A stretch of DNA of 64,000 bases from Solanum dulcamara (GCF_947179165.1 NC_077244.1:10480449-10544448); one strand, 5' to 3'. Positions 25,216-38,310 are shown, counted from the first letter of the stretch. Program-made: numbers and translations. The notes: generated by a model from the sequence alone, not told the origin.

Positions 25216-25883
25216 CGTTCCACAGCTCTAATGGTATATATATGCCTATCATGATATACATGACTTTATTTTGTGAGGTACAGGTACAGTACCCTATTAA
25301 ATGCTATACTTGGTTTCCTGCATCCCTATTTCAATTATTATCTCAGTTATGTTATGCTTATATACTCAGTACATATATCGTACTGACCCCCTATTCTCCA
25401 GGGGGCTGCATTTCATGCCCGCAGGTACCAACACAGGTTTTGGAAGTCCGCCAGCTTAGGATTCCACTCGGCAATTTTGGAAGAAGCTCCATTGATTCGG
25501 AGCCAAGTTATGGTACCAAACCTTCTATGTATATATTTGTTTATTCAGGGGTACGGCGGGGGCCCTATCCTGCCATATGTTACTATTAATGTTCTTAGAG
25601 GTCTGTAGACATGTGTGTGGGTTATACATGTAAGTTCTGTTCTGTTATGTCTACATGATGTATTGTAAATATTAAGATACTATGGCAGCCTTGTCGGCTT
25701 GCACGCCCTTTCATGATCAGATACAAATGAAAGAGGCTATAGGTATATAAAAATGCTATGACCCATTGAGGTTCTCATGTATATTATCATGTTTTTTGTA
25801 GTCCAGTTTGACTACACCTGATTTATATTCATACGGGGGTCTAGGTTGGACCCCAGTCACGACCATGGGGTTGGGTCGTGAAA

Positions 25884-26308
25884 AATTTGAACTCTTCCCA
25901 ACCTATGGGACCCTATTCAACCCTTTCTGCTTTCCATTGAGTGTACAAAACTTGAGAGATGCATTTGAATTGATAGGCCACCAATTCTACCATATCCTTT
26001 GAATATTCCCCCATGATATCGACTATCTTGTACAACTCATACACAAAATATTGGGGATCCTAATCAACTTTGGATCAATAAAATATGGGAGGGTTCATCC
26101 TCATAAAGTCTCTCACCCTTAAAGCCGGAGTTGTCATATTTGGAGGAGCTACCACCCCTCGATTCACTTGAGTAATACAACTTGGGATAGCATCTGAAAA
26201 GATGCTTGAGAACTCTAAAATTGACACTTGATCATTCATGGGGTCATTTGGAGTATGTTCCTCCTCATCAACAATAGTCCTTCGAATAGGGTATCCTCGT
26301 GGAGGCAT
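25884..26308 (-). pseudogene. Element H gag, 5' part
   Basis: The start codon is at 26308, about 200 nt inside the primer site. The N-terminus reads MPPRGYPIRRTIVDEEEHT and the frame stays open for 77 codons to a VRDFMRMNPP motif typical of chromovirus Gag, then continues with stops to the J insertion at 25884. Confidence 0.83.
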
Positions 26309-26509
26309 GATTTAGAAATCACAAAGAGAAAGCGTTAGAGGAGGAAACCTTAGAGTTCAAATCTATAGCACCGTAAGATCATGAAAAAAGTGAAGTGTTT
26401 CCTAAGATGCCTCATAGCCTCCCATTCGTAGATGTGACACGCTTCACACTGATGAATAAGACTCTACTCGATGCGGCATGTTAGACTCCCTAAGACATTT
26501 GAACCTTAT

Positions 26510-26521
26510 GCTCTGATACCA
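26510..26521 (-). other. Element H primer-binding site (tRNA-Met type)
   Basis: A perfect TGGTATCAGAGC on the minus strand, 4 nt inside the LTR end at 26526, followed by the usual ATAAGGTTCAAATG leader. Confidence 0.93.
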
Positions 26522-26525
26522 AGTT

Positions 26526-28524
26526 TGTTTCGACCTAACCTATGGCCTACCCTTAACACGGTTATTAGAATCCCGAAGGACTCCAATCAAGTGTCTTAGT
26601 GTAACATTGATGATCCTACATAAGGTACATGAATAAACAAACAAGAGTCAATGATGCAGAAATATAATATTAAATAGAGCATAAATATCAAAATGAGAAA
26701 CGACAACATGGACTTTATCATATCTAACATATCTCTACTACTAGATGGGGATGTGAGACAATCTCCCAGCTCACCCAAAATAAAATGTAAATAAAGTCTT
26801 AAACTCGTAAGAAGTAAATGTCTTTTCCTTAGAACATGAGGACTCACCACAATAAGCTAATAGCAAAACTCTAACCACGAGTAGGAAAAAGATGAACGTG
26901 ATCACCGGCCCCTATATTATGATACAATGTAGGCAAAAAGTATGTGTTAGTACATGGAATGCACTAGGTATGTGATAATATGCATGAACAATAAACATTG
27001 CACATAATCAATATGACTCATAGATTCAAGACCCATATCTTTTAAACATGAGTAAAGCAATGAAATCATATAAAACATTTATTTCATCGGTCAAGGCATC
27101 AAAATATCATAAACATCATCATAGAACTTACATAAGGGGGAGATAACCATAACGGACATTAAGACCATGAGAGCTATTACATAGAATCCGATAATACCCA
27201 CATCAAAAAGGGGGAGGCTACTTGCCAAGGTAAGCTCCATCCAATTAGTATCATCGTGTTCTATATGTGGATCCAGTGGCTAGGACATATTGACAATCCT
27301 ATAGTGGCAACCTACTTTAAGAAACAAGAGGTTGCTACTAGGGCTTAGGTTAGGCCCCTACCTCAAAGTCCACTCGGTGCTAAGTAGATCAACCCACATA
27401 ATACATATCATAATTAAAATCATAAATCATGCTTGCATAAATCATAAGCTTTTTCTTAATCATATTTCATAAACATGTTCATAGGAATAGCTCATTAAGT
27501 ATCTCAAGTCATCTTTCCATTATGGTCTTAAGGCGCCTTTTTCATTAAGGTCTTAAGTCACCATGAAGGATCTTGAGTCACCCTTTCATTTAATTCATCG
27601 TTATACAATGTGGGCGTAGGCCTCCCATCATTGCATATTCTTCCTCATACAGACATTACAGTTAAGGTCTTAGGTCACCTTTCTCATTAAGGATCCTAAG
27701 TCACCCTTACATGCACTTTCTTGAAACATCATTAAAACATTATTCATAATCCTTCATAAGTAATTCGTAATCATCTTTCCAAAAAGCATCTTAATACTTG
27801 TTCATAATATTTTCATTGAAATAACTTGAAAATCATGAACATATCACATAAATCAGAATTGAAACTAGCATATAGCATGGGTCACAGAAATTCAACTTGA
27901 AAAAATGCAACATGATATAAATTATGCATAATTAGGCAATTAACCTTGAAGAATATCATAATTGAGAAGACCTAATGCATATTATGAAATTGGGGCTTTT
28001 AATTGAAGAAAACATAAGAGAATTGTGAAGAATTTGTTGGGATTCCATGGGTAAAAGGTACCCATGGATGAATTACCACATATCTTAATATTGATTAGTC
28101 CTAAATTGCAGATATCAAAAGCTTAACCTTGAAGAATCCTTTTGAATTATTTGAGAGAGAAGGAGGCTTTGAGAGTAAACTTAGGAGAGAAGGTTTTGGG
28201 GTTTTGGGAGTTATTTGAGAGTGAGAGGGTTAGAATACTTTAGGGTGGTTAATAGTTAGAAATGTATTCCCTAAAACCATCCATATTAGTTAATGAATGT
28301 AGGGAATGGATAAAAATAACCCTTGGCTCATGATGGCCCCTCATGGTCCTCACCTCTGGAACCATTTGGCTGGACATGAACCATGGTGGACCTACATGTC
28401 TCATGGTCCTCTTCACGGCACATAATGGGTCCTATGAAGACCATCTGGTGCCAAACACTGCATTTTTCAGGAATTTCATCTTTTGTTCCTCATTTTCCAT
28501 CTTTCCAACTTCTGATGTCTTACA
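26526..28524 (-). mobile_element. LTR shared by elements H and I (family B)
   Basis: About 1,999 bp. It starts TGTAAGACATCAGAAGTTGG at 28524, directly after the polypurine tract of element I, and ends ...GTCGAAACA at 26526, directly before the primer site of element H. It therefore serves as the 3' LTR of I and the 5' LTR of H. Compared with the LTR at 33428-35613 it lacks about 350 bp of the CCACGG-type block but keeps a segment (28050-28210) lost there. The shared hairpin motif is at 26945-26973. Confidence 0.9.
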
Positions 28525-28541
28525 ATATCTCCCTATTGGGA
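28525..28541 (-). other. Element I polypurine tract
   Basis: CCAATAGGGAGATAT abuts the LTR start at 28524. Confidence 0.85.
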
Positions 28542-28779
28542 ACATTAGTCCTTGAATGAGACTCAAGCTAGCATGAATGAAATAGAAAAGGGATATAACA
28601 GCCCAACGTGAATGTAAAACACCTTGAAAATGCATAACACATGAAATTTTCAATCTCAAGTTAAACCATAACTTTAAAACTCATTTCATGAACCTGAAAT
28701 GCATATGAGACCATGAGAATAACTGAAACATATGATTTAGGCTGAATGGATCATGAATGAACTAAAAACCTCAACTAGG

Positions 28780-30200
28780 CATGCAGGGAAAGAAATGAGG
28801 ATATCGGGATATCATATTGGCTTTGGCTTCCCATGTAGCACCCTCAACCTCTTGGTTCCTTTGTAACACTTTAACTGAAGCTATTTCTTGTTCCTCAACA
28901 TTCTAACTTGTTGGTCCAAGATTTGAACCAGGACCTCCTCATAAAAAAGACTCTCATTTAACTTAATGTTGTCCAATGGCATAATAGAACTAGGATCACC
29001 ACCATACTTCCTCAATAAGGACATGTGAAACACCGGATGCACCAATGCTAATTCTGAAGATAAAACCAACTCATAAGCTACCTTACTAATCCGCCTCAAA
29101 ATATGATATAGGATAATATAGAAGGGAATGAGTTTCCCTTTCTTACCAAAATGTATTACACCCTTGATATGTGACATTTTAAAATAAACCCAATCTTTCA
29201 GCTCGAATTCAAGTTTCCTTTTTCTCACATCCGAATAGGACTTTTGTCGGCTTTGGATTGTTTTCAATCTTTCTCTAATGAGTCTAACTTTATCCATAGC
29301 CTAAAATACCAACTCAGGTCCTATCAAAGCAACTTCACCAACTTTGAACAAATCAATAGGAGATCTACACCTCCTACCATACAAAACCTCAAAAGGAGCT
29401 ACCTCAATGCTAAAATTATAACTGTTATTATAAGAAAACTATATCAATGGCAAATGGTCATCCTATATCCCTTAAAATTGATAACATATGCTTCAACATA
29501 TCATCTAATGTTTGAATAGATCGCTCGGCCTATTTATTATTCCGAGGTTCAAAAGTTGTACTAAGCTTCACTTACGTACCGAGACCTTTTTGAAAAGATC
29601 TCCAAAACTATAATGTAAACTGAGTATCTCAATCCAAAATGATAAACAAAGGGACACCATGAAGCTTAACCAACTCTAAAATGTTTACTCTAGCATAATC
29701 CTTGGTTGTATATGAAGTCTTAACAGAAAGAAAATGAGCTGACTTAGTCATTTGGTCAACAATCACCCAAATAGAGTCATGTTGCCTTCGTGTACGAGGC
29801 AAACCAGTAATAAAGTCCATATCAAGGCTTTCTACTTCCAAGTAGGAATCTCAATGTCTTGAGATAAACCTCGTAATTTCTAATACTCAACTTTTATTAG
29901 TTGACAATTAGGACACTTAGCCATGAATTCTACAATATCTCTTGTCACACCATTCAACCAACACACTTCCCTTAAATCTCGATACATCTTTATGGAACCA
30001 AGATGAATAGAATACCGTGAACTACAAGCTTCAGACAATATTATATCTCTCAAGCCATCAGCATTCGGAACACACAATCGGACTCAATATCTCAAAACAC
30101 CATCTCCCCCTTAGGGGAAAGCCTCAATGACCTTTTCAAAAACCATTTTCTTCAATTTAGCAAAAGTGGGATCACTATCTTGCATTAACTTTACATTTGC
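28780..30200 (-). pseudogene. Element I integrase and chromodomain
   Basis: Same domain order as in H: a zinc-binding region (CPNCQLIKVEY, about 29880-29930), the core start LDMDFITGLP (29629-29841), a C-terminal domain with HPVFHMSLLRKYGG (28881-29297) and a chromodomain tail near 28800-28840. Nucleotide similarity to H is roughly 85% by eye. Stops and frame changes make it non-functional. Confidence 0.83.
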
Positions 30201-30720
30201 AACAAGAGATGACTCCGACCTATTTTACACAACAGCACATTCATCATCAGAATCAACCAATCGAACACCTAAATGGGCTAATATGTGCACATCTCGAGCT
30301 AGTTCATTCTTTTCATGCTCAATATGGGCAACCCTTTTGATAGACAGTCTACTAAGAGCATCGACAATCACATTTTCCTCACCCAGATAGTATAACACGC
30401 TCATATCATAAACTCTTGTGATTGGTGAAGACACCCACATGGACACTATATAGATAGTGCCTCCATGATTTCAAAGTGAATATCACTTCCACAACTTCAA
30501 ATCATGAGTTGGGTAATTTTTATCATGCATCTTGAATTTCCTTGAAGTATAAGCTAATACGTTACTATTTTGCATTAGAACACAACCAAGACCAACTCGT
30601 GAAGTATCACAATATACAACAAAACCATTAGATCCTTCTAATAAAGTCAACACTAGAGATGAGATACGCTTGTCCTTTAACTCTTGGAAACTTTTCTCAC
30701 ATGCCTTGGACTATTGGAAC
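30200..30720 (-). pseudogene. Element I RNase H
   Basis: The frame 30446-30225 covers the RNase H to integrase connection (YDMSVLYYLGEENVIVDALS). About 80 bp are missing next to 30410 relative to H, which removes the end of the RNase H domain. The preceding part (30480-30640) is present but degraded. Confidence 0.78.
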
Positions 30721-31570
30721 TTAATCTTCTTTTGAGTCAAAGTAGTCAAGGGCGATGTAATGGAAGAGAAACCTTCCACAAATGATCTATATTAACCGGC
30801 TAAGCCCAAGAAACTCTGAATATTGAAGTCAAATGTCTAGGCCTATTCTTAACCGCCCCGATCTACTTTGGATCAACCATAACTCCTTCTTCGAAAACAA
30901 TATAACCAAGGAAAGAAACTGACCATAACTAAAACTCACACTTATAAAACTTTGCATACAACTAACGGTAATTGAGGATTAGCAGCACAATCCTCAAATG
31001 GTTGGCATAATCTTCCTTACTCCATGAGTAGATAAAAATATAATCAATGAAGAAAATCACAAACATATCCAAATACTGCTTAAACAACCAATTCATCAAA
31101 TTCATAAAAGTTGTAGGCACATTCGTTAGTCCAAAACACATAACCAAGAATTCAAAGTGACCATACTAAGTTCTAAAGGCCATCTTAAGAATATCACATT
31201 CCCTTGGAGTTGATGAAAATGCGATCGGAGATCAATCTTTGAAAAGTAGTTTTCCCCTTGAAGTTGATCAAACAAGTCATCAATCCTTTGAATAGGATGC
31301 TTATTCTTAATTGTGACCTTGTTCCATTATAAATAATCAATACAGATACAAATAGAACTATGTTTCTTTCTGACAAAAAGATCATGAGCAACCCATGAAG
31401 ATATACTTGGTCTAATGAAACCCTTATCTAGTAAATCCTTCAACCGTTCTTTCAACTCTTTTAATTTTGCCAGAGCCATTGGTATGAGGAACAGAGATAG
31501 GCTGAGTATCGGGAAAAAAATCAACTTCTAGGAGATTATCAGGGAAAACTTCTGGAAATTCATTATCAAC
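30720..31570 (-). pseudogene. Element I reverse transcriptase, inactive
   Basis: 31524-31327 gives the fingers with LKDLLDKGFIRPSIS. The catalytic box reads FIDY (31040-31051) instead of FIDD, and the interval 31196-31215 shows the same 4-nt deletion as element H. The stretch deleted from the fingers of H is present here, so that deletion is H-specific. Confidence 0.85.
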
Positions 31571-31599
31571 TGAAACTCACTCAAGAGTAGGAGTTTTGG

Positions 31600-32050
31600 A
31601 GTAAGTATCTCTAACTCGAACTAGATGATAAATTCAACCCCTGGAAATCATTTTCCAAGCTTTGAGGCATGAAATGAACTGAGCCTTAAACACAAAATTA
31701 CTACCTTTCCACTCTAGGATTGACTCATTAAGAAGCTGAAACTTAACCACACGTGTTCTACAACATATAGAGGCATAACGTGCATAAAGCCAATACATAC
31801 AAAGAATAACATCAAAATCATTCATATAAAGATCTACTATATCAATGGAGGTGAATTTATGAAAAGAATAAATTGGATAATTTCTATAAATACTTTTAGC
31901 CACAACTAAATCACCAACTGGAGTAAAGAGCAAAAAAAGGATCTAGCAAGATCTTGAGACTAACAATTAATCTCATAGCAAGATAAGGAGTAATAAATGA
32001 TAGATTAGCACCTGGATCTAGTAATGTATAACCATAAAACTCAATGACTT
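31600..32050 (-). pseudogene. Element I aspartic protease
   Basis: The frame 31933-31634 gives the second half of the protease (FDVILCMYWLYARYA, where GMDW is usual). The catalytic Asp region is near 32010-32040 and is frameshifted. Confidence 0.75.
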
Positions 32051-33211
32051 TCAACATACCCATGACCACATGGGGAGACTCGTCAACTTCTTGCCTAGCT
32101 TGAGGGACATAGAATCTAATTTAGTGTAGGCCGCCACCTTATGGATTTTGTCCCGCTTGAGTAGTTTGACCTTGACGACACCTCTTTTTTCCCTTCTTAG
32201 AACACTCAAAAATCTTATATCACATCTTACCACATCTAAAGCATGCACCCGTTACAACTATATATTTACCTCCATGATTTCTCGCACAATTTGCACGCAT
32301 AGGAAAAGTAGATCAACTAACACCGCCTTGTGTCTTAGAATTTTTCCTTATCATTGTCAAATCTTTGACCCAAATCTTGGGAAAAACCCTGGCCTTTAAA
32401 CTTTTGACCTTGTATGAAACGTTATTACCTCCACCGGATTTGTAATGAGAAAACCTTTCTTCACACCGAGACCTTTTGTACTCTCTCACACTTCTCTCCT
32501 TAATCTTTTCTCCTTAGATTTTATCAGCATAGGTCATTATCCTAGAGATGTCCATCTGTTTTATAAGCATGGTGGTTCAGCACTCTTTCATAACAAGTCT
32601 GACACTCCCACAATAAACTTGCTTAGTTGGGAATGAGAGTTGGCAACCAAGGAAGGAGCATATTTGGACAACTTTGTGAATTTGAGAGCTTACTCCCTCA
32701 CACTTATGCTTCCTTGCTTGAGTTTGATAAATTCTAACATGTTCTCCTCCCTTAGCTCAAGTAAAAAAAAAGTGATCAAAAAACACAACTTTGAACTCTT
32801 CCCAACCTATGAGACCATCTTTAACCCTCTTCACTTTCCATTGAGTGTACCAAACTTGATTGATGCCTTTGAATTGATAGGCTGCTAATGTTTTGCTTAT
32901 CCTCTGAAGATACCCCCATGATATCGACTATCATGTACAACTCATTCACAAAATCTTGGGTATCCTCATAAAATTTAGATCCATGAAATTTGGGAGGGTT
33001 GGTCCTCATGAAGTCTCTCACCCTTAAAGCCAGAGTAGTCATATTTGGAAGAGCTACCACCCCCGATTCACTTGAGCACTCACAACTTAGGCTATCATAT
33101 AAAAAGCTGCTCGAAACTTCGCATTCAATACTTGATCATTCACGAGGTCATTTGGAACATGTTTCTCTCATCAAAAGCATTCCTTCAAATGGGGTATTGT
33201 CATAGAGGCAT
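32050..33211 (-). pseudogene. Element I gag remnant
   Basis: The start codon is at 33211 but meets a stop four codons in; the H copy is open here. Capsid motifs (VRDFMRTNPPKFHGSKF, 33060-32821) remain. The zinc knuckle at about 32200-32245 is broken: in CFRCGKM-stop-YKIFEC a stop replaces Gly and Tyr replaces the zinc-binding His. The position of the J insertion in H is undisturbed here (32788-32792). Confidence 0.82.
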
Positions 33212-33411
33212 GACTCTGAAATCATAACAGAAAGCATTAGAAGAGAAAACCTCAGAGTTTAAATCTGTAGCACGATAAGATAATAAAAGAAGTGAAGTGT
33301 TTCCTAATATAACTCATAGCCTTCCATTCATAGATGTGGCATGGTTCACACCAATGAATAATACTCTACTCAATACAGCATGTTCGACTCCCTGATATAT
33401 TTGAATCTTAT

Positions 33412-33423
33412 TCTTAGATACCA
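33412..33423 (-). other. Element I primer-binding site, decayed
   Basis: TGGTATCTAAGA, 9 of 12 to the usual primer site, just inside the LTR end. Confidence 0.75.
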
Positions 33424-33427
33424 AGTT

Positions 33428-35613
33428 TTTCATCACCCGCCTAGGGCCTAGCCATAACACATCGATTAGAATATCGAAGGACTCCAACCAAGCCTCTTAG
33501 CGTAAAATTCATAAGCTTACACAAGGTACATGTATAAATAAACAAGAACCAATGATGTGGAAACATAATTTCAAATAGAGCATAAGTCTCAAAATGAGAA
33601 ACGACAATGTGGACTGCATCATATCTAACATGCCTCTACTACTAGATGGGAATGTTAGACAATCTCTTAGCTCACCCAAAACAATATCTAAATAAAGTCT
33701 TAAACTCGTAAGAAGTAAATGTCTCATCCTCGAAACATGAGGACTCACCACAATAAGCTAATAGCAAAACTCTAACAATGAGCGGGAAAAGGATGAACGT
33801 GACAGCCGATCCTTTCATTATGGTGTAATATAGGCAGAAAGTATGTATTAGTACATGGAATGCACTAAGTATGTGAGAATATGCATAAAACATAATCATT
33901 GGACATAATCAATATAAATCATGGATTCAAGAGAAATATCTTTGACACATGAGTAAGGCCATGAAATCATACAAAATATTTATCTCATCAGTCAATTCAT
34001 CAAAACATCATAAACATCATCATAGAACCTATATATGTGGGAGATAATTGTAACAGACATTAAGACCATGCGAGCTATTACATGTAATCCAATGATACCC
34101 ACATCGAGAAGGGGAAAGGCTAATTGCTAAGATAAGCTCTATCTAATTAATGTCATCATGTTCTATATGTAGATTAACTAGCTAGGACATATTGATAATC
34201 CTATGGTGGCTACGTAGTTAAAGAGAAAAGAGGTTGCTACTAGGGTTTAAGTCGGGCCTCCACCTCAAAGTCCACTCGGTGCTATGTATATCAACCCACA
34301 GAATACATATCATAATTAAAATCATAAATCATACTTGCATAAATCATATGCTTTTTCATAACCATACTCCAGAAACATGTTCATAGGAATAACTCATTAA
34401 GGATCACAAGTCACTTTTCCATTATGGTCTTAAGTCACCTTTTTCATTAAGGTCTTAAGTCACCATGAAGGATCTTAAGTCACCCTTTCATTTATTTCAT
34501 CTTCATGCAATATGGGTGTAGGTCTTCCATCATTACACATTCTTCCTTGTATAGACATTATTAGTTAGGGTCTTAGGTCACCCTCCTCATTAAGGATCGT
34601 AAGTCACCCTTACATGCACTTTCTTGAAACATCATTAAAACATTATTCATAATCCTTCATAAGGCATTCATAATCATCTTTTCATAAAACATCTTAAAAC
34701 TTATTCATAAGCTTTTCATTGAAATAACTTGAAAATCATGAACATATCTTAAATAATAATTGAAACTAGCATATAGCATGGGTCATAGAAATTCAACATG
34801 AAAACATGCAACATGATATAAATTATGCATAATTAGGCAATTAATCTTGAAGAATATCATACTTGAGAAAACTCAATGCATATCATGAAATTAGGGCTTT
34901 TAATTAAAGAAATCACAAGAGAATTGAGAATAATTTGTTGGGATTCCATGGGGTTTTGAGAGTTATGTTGAGAGTGAGAAGAGTTTAGGTCAGTTAATAG
35001 TTAGAAATTTAGTCCCTAAAACCGTCCATATTCATTAATGAGATATAGGAAAAGGATAAAAATAACCCTCTTTAAATCTAAATCTAAAACTCATGACTGG
35101 CCATCACCACGTACCATTAAAGGTACCATGGTTCATGGTCCCCTCCGTGGTGAGGGAATTGGGAATTTTTGAAAGGGTTTAGGAAGGCTACACACCACAA
35201 ACCCATGACGACTTATGGTGGTCCTCCGTGATGGTTGCCTTGAACTTGCATTTTTGGAGTTTACAAGGATTATATTAGGACGTCCTCCACAGATACCTTC
35301 ACGGTCCGTAGAGGTCATCATGGTATATGAACATTGACCATTGATAGGATTCTGATAGGAGGCCTATAGAAGTGTCCACCACGGAAGTCATAACGGTGTG
35401 TTGTCCTCACCACACCTCATAGTGGTCTTTATTGGTTCTCACCTCTGGAACCATTTGTCTAGGCATGGACCATGGTGGACCTACAGGGCTCATGGTCCTC
35501 TTTTTGGCCCGTAGTGGGTCCTGTAAAGACCATCTGGTGTCAAAAACTACATGTTTTAGGAATTTCATGTTTTGTTCCTCATTTTTTGTCTTTTCAACTT
35601 TTGGGGTTCTTCA
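33428..35613 (-). mobile_element. Element I 5' LTR (family B)
   Basis: About 2,186 bp, from TGAAGAACCCCAAAAGTTGA (35613) to ...GGTGATGAAA (33428). It keeps the full motif-rich block (35100-35560) and the shared hairpin motif at 33845-33875. Element G coding sequence starts at the next base on the right, in the opposite orientation, so the H/I array abuts the protease region of G. Confidence 0.88.
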
Positions 35614-37011
35614 ATATGGATTGGCTTTCTCTTTATTGTGCTACTCTTGATTTCTATGCAAAGACTATTAGCTTAGAGATACCTGATGTCCCTAGGATTG
35701 AGTGGAAAGGTACTAGTGGTTCTTATCCTAGTAAGGCCATCCCTTATATGCATGCTAAGAAATTGATTGATAGAGGGTGTATGTATTATTTGGCTTTTAT
35801 TCGGGATACTAGCATTGAGTCACCTTTTATGCAGTCTAGTCCTGTGGTTAAGTAGTTTGCCGATGTACTTCCTACTAATCTTCCTGAAGTTCCTCTAGAT
35901 TAGAATATTGACTTTGCTATTGACTTAGAGTCGGGGACTAATCCCATTTCTATTCCTCCATATCGTATGTTTCCATATGAGTTAAAAGAGTTGAAGGATA
36001 AATTAAAGGACTTGTTGAGTAAGGGGTTTATTCGCCCTAGTATGTCACCTTGGGGTACACCGATTCTATGTGTAGAAGAAGGACGAGTTCATGAGATATG
36101 CATTGACTATAGATAATTGAACAAGGTGATTATCAAGAACAAGTATACTTTTCCTCGTATTGATGATTTGTTTGATCAACTTCTGGGAGCAGCCGTGTTT
36201 ACTATGATAGACTTGAGATCCAGGTACCATTAGCTGAGAATTAGGCCATCAGATATTTCTCAAAAAGCTTTCCAGACCTGTTATGCCCGTTATGAGTTTC
36301 TTGTTATATCTTTTGGGCTGACTAACGCCTCAACAACATTCATGGAGTTGATGGAAGGAGTGTTTCATCCCTATCTAGACTTCTTTATGGCTATTTTGAT
36401 TGATGATATCTTGGTGTATTCAAAGAATAAGAGGATCATTCTTGTTATTTTGAGATCGGTGCTTCAGAAATTGAGAGAGTAGAAGTTATATGCAAAGTAC
36501 TCTAAATGTGAGTTTTAGCTTGATTTTGTTGTATTTCTAGGACACGTGGGGTCCAAAAAGGGTATTAGGTTGATCCTGCCAAGATTAAGGCAGCTAGAGG
36601 GTTGACTAGGCCTACTTCTCCTATCAAGATTGAGAATTTTGTGAGGTTAGTTAGTTATTACTGATGCTTCATGCAGGGATTCTCTATTATTTCTCTCTAA
36701 TTGACTAGACTGACTTAGAAGGTATTAAATTTCCATTAGTCTGATGAGTGTGAGACGAGCTTTCAAAATCTCAAGACTTTATTGACTACAACTCCTATTT
36801 TAACCTTACCCGAGGAGGGTGTGGAATTCACCATGTATTATGATGTTTCCAGAGTTCGTATAGGTGGAGTTTTGATGCAAAAGGAAAGGTGATTCCCAAC
36901 GCTTCTATAAAATTGAAGGCTCATCAAAAGAACTACCCTACTCGAGAATTGGAGTTAGTGGAGGTGGTGTTTATATTGAAGACATCGCATCGTTACTTGT
37001 ACGGTGTTCAT
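35614..37011 (+). pseudogene. Element G protease end, RT and RNase H start
   Basis: It begins within the protease at MDWLSLYCATLDFYA, then [15 protein letters not shown] palm sequence with the catalytic box LIDD (36396-36407), and RNase H up to SHRYLYGVH, where the 5' LTR of the Athila-like element interrupts it. In-frame stops occur throughout (for example near 35854, 35900 and 36115). It is a plus-strand chromovirus; its gag and left LTR are not in the expected place beyond the H/I array. Confidence 0.85.
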
Positions 37012-38286
37012 TGATCTTAGATGCAGCATCCAATAGCCAAAATAACCCATGTTCATAGTAGAGTTTGAGAGCAAATTCTTATAGATTTATTCATTTTTTA
37101 GAATACTTGTGTGTGAATATAGCTAACAAACATGAGTAGGCACTTTCATGGCTTAATGAGAAAGAATGGACATTCAAAAGATAATTGGGTTGAAAGCGGA
37201 GCTTAAAGGAGAAGTTGGGAACAAATGTGAAGAAAATACGCCATGCAAAAACTTGTCCACATGGCGTAGTTAGAGGAAAATTTGGTTCTGGATAGAGGAA
37301 AATCTGCCAAAGAAGAAAATACAAAATTACACTATGCAGGAACCATCGTGAACTTCATTACAGAGGTTAAAACTTTATTTTTTTTGAGACTTTAAATAGT
37401 CCACTTTTATTTAATTTTAAAACATTCAGCTTTTATTAGATGTTTTGACGAAGGAAGACGAAATAAGAACTCTCCTAAGGTTTTATTTCTTCTTCTCTTT
37501 CATTTGTAAGTTGCTTTTTTATGCTATTTATTGTACTTTGGATTCTTTCAAACATTATGAGTGGCTAAAATCACTGTTCTAGGGTTGTAACAAGATAAAG
37601 GTTTTCATATAGTTTGCTTTGGTTGAAAATGATGTCTTTCATATAATTGTTCTTATATTCTCATTTATACTATTTTAATTTCTAATCAACATTAAAATAT
37701 ATTAGTTGTCTACCCAGAACTCGAGAGATGGAAGGGAGATAGAATAGTAGAATATAAGAAATGTATTTGTTATAGAATTGCCTAGAATAATTCATAAATA
37801 GGATGCCTGTGACATATACCTATACACCATACTTGGTTACTAGACATGATATAGGATTAAAGAATCTGTGTTGATTCATGCTTATACCCGTTCAACGATG
37901 TAGTTAGACTATCTACATAACTAGGAAATTAGAGGTCGAGAGACCATAATTGTAAAATCAACCCTGTAAATCAGCAATTGAAAGACCCATTACATGTCAA
38001 AGTGAAGTATATTACACCTGAAGCCTGCAAGTGCTACAACCCTAGAATTAATTACTCATTTGATCGCAACTCACTAATTTTAAGAACTGTTTCTTAATAG
38101 TAGTTTTAATAAATAAGTAAACATTATAATTGAAATTGACTTTTGTAATACACGCGAATAATTTAGTCAATTGAAAATATTACTCACGCCTGAGTAAAGA
38201 ACTTTGGGTTCGACAATCCGGTTCTAAAAGGAGCCACTATATTACTTGTAAGACCACTTATACTTTTGTGTGCTTTGGTGACAATA
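37012..38286 (+). mobile_element. Athila-like element 5' LTR
   Basis: About 1,275 bp, starting TGATCTTAGATGCAGCATCC and ending GTGACAATA just before the primer site. The 3' LTR at 45213-46572 is its partner; they are colinear, but this copy lacks about 85 bp near 37275. It is flanked by TTCAT (37007-37011), against TGCAT after the 3' LTR. Confidence 0.88.
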
Positions 38287-38292
38287 AGTTTT

Positions 38293-38310
38293 TGGCGCCG
38301 TTGCCGGGGA
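38293..38310 (+). other. Primer-binding site, tRNA-Asp type
   Basis: TGGCGCCGTTGCCGGGGA, the primer site characteristic of the Athila lineage of plant Ty3/gypsy elements, 6 nt after the LTR end. Confidence 0.95.

Larger units (their letters stand above)
22773..25883 (+). mobile_element. Solo LTR J (3.1 kb) inserted in element H gag
   Basis: About 3,111 bp, from TATTATACCCCGTACC (decayed TG) to ...GGGTTGGGTCGTGAAA. The flanks are ACTTT (22768-22772) and AATTT (25884-25888), a 4/5 target-site duplication. Element I has the uninterrupted target ACTTTGAACTC (from 32788), which confirms insertion. It contains a palindromic block (23113-23210), a TATA box (23323-23328), a 40-bp tandem repeat (25034-25215) and the cross-family motif (25362-25387). 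There is no internal coding region, so it is the scar of LTR-LTR recombination. Confidence 0.85.

Noticed and set aside
25119..25589. 156-codon open frame on the plus strand
   Set aside because: It lies in solo LTR J and is built partly of the 40-bp tandem repeat; no domain-like composition.
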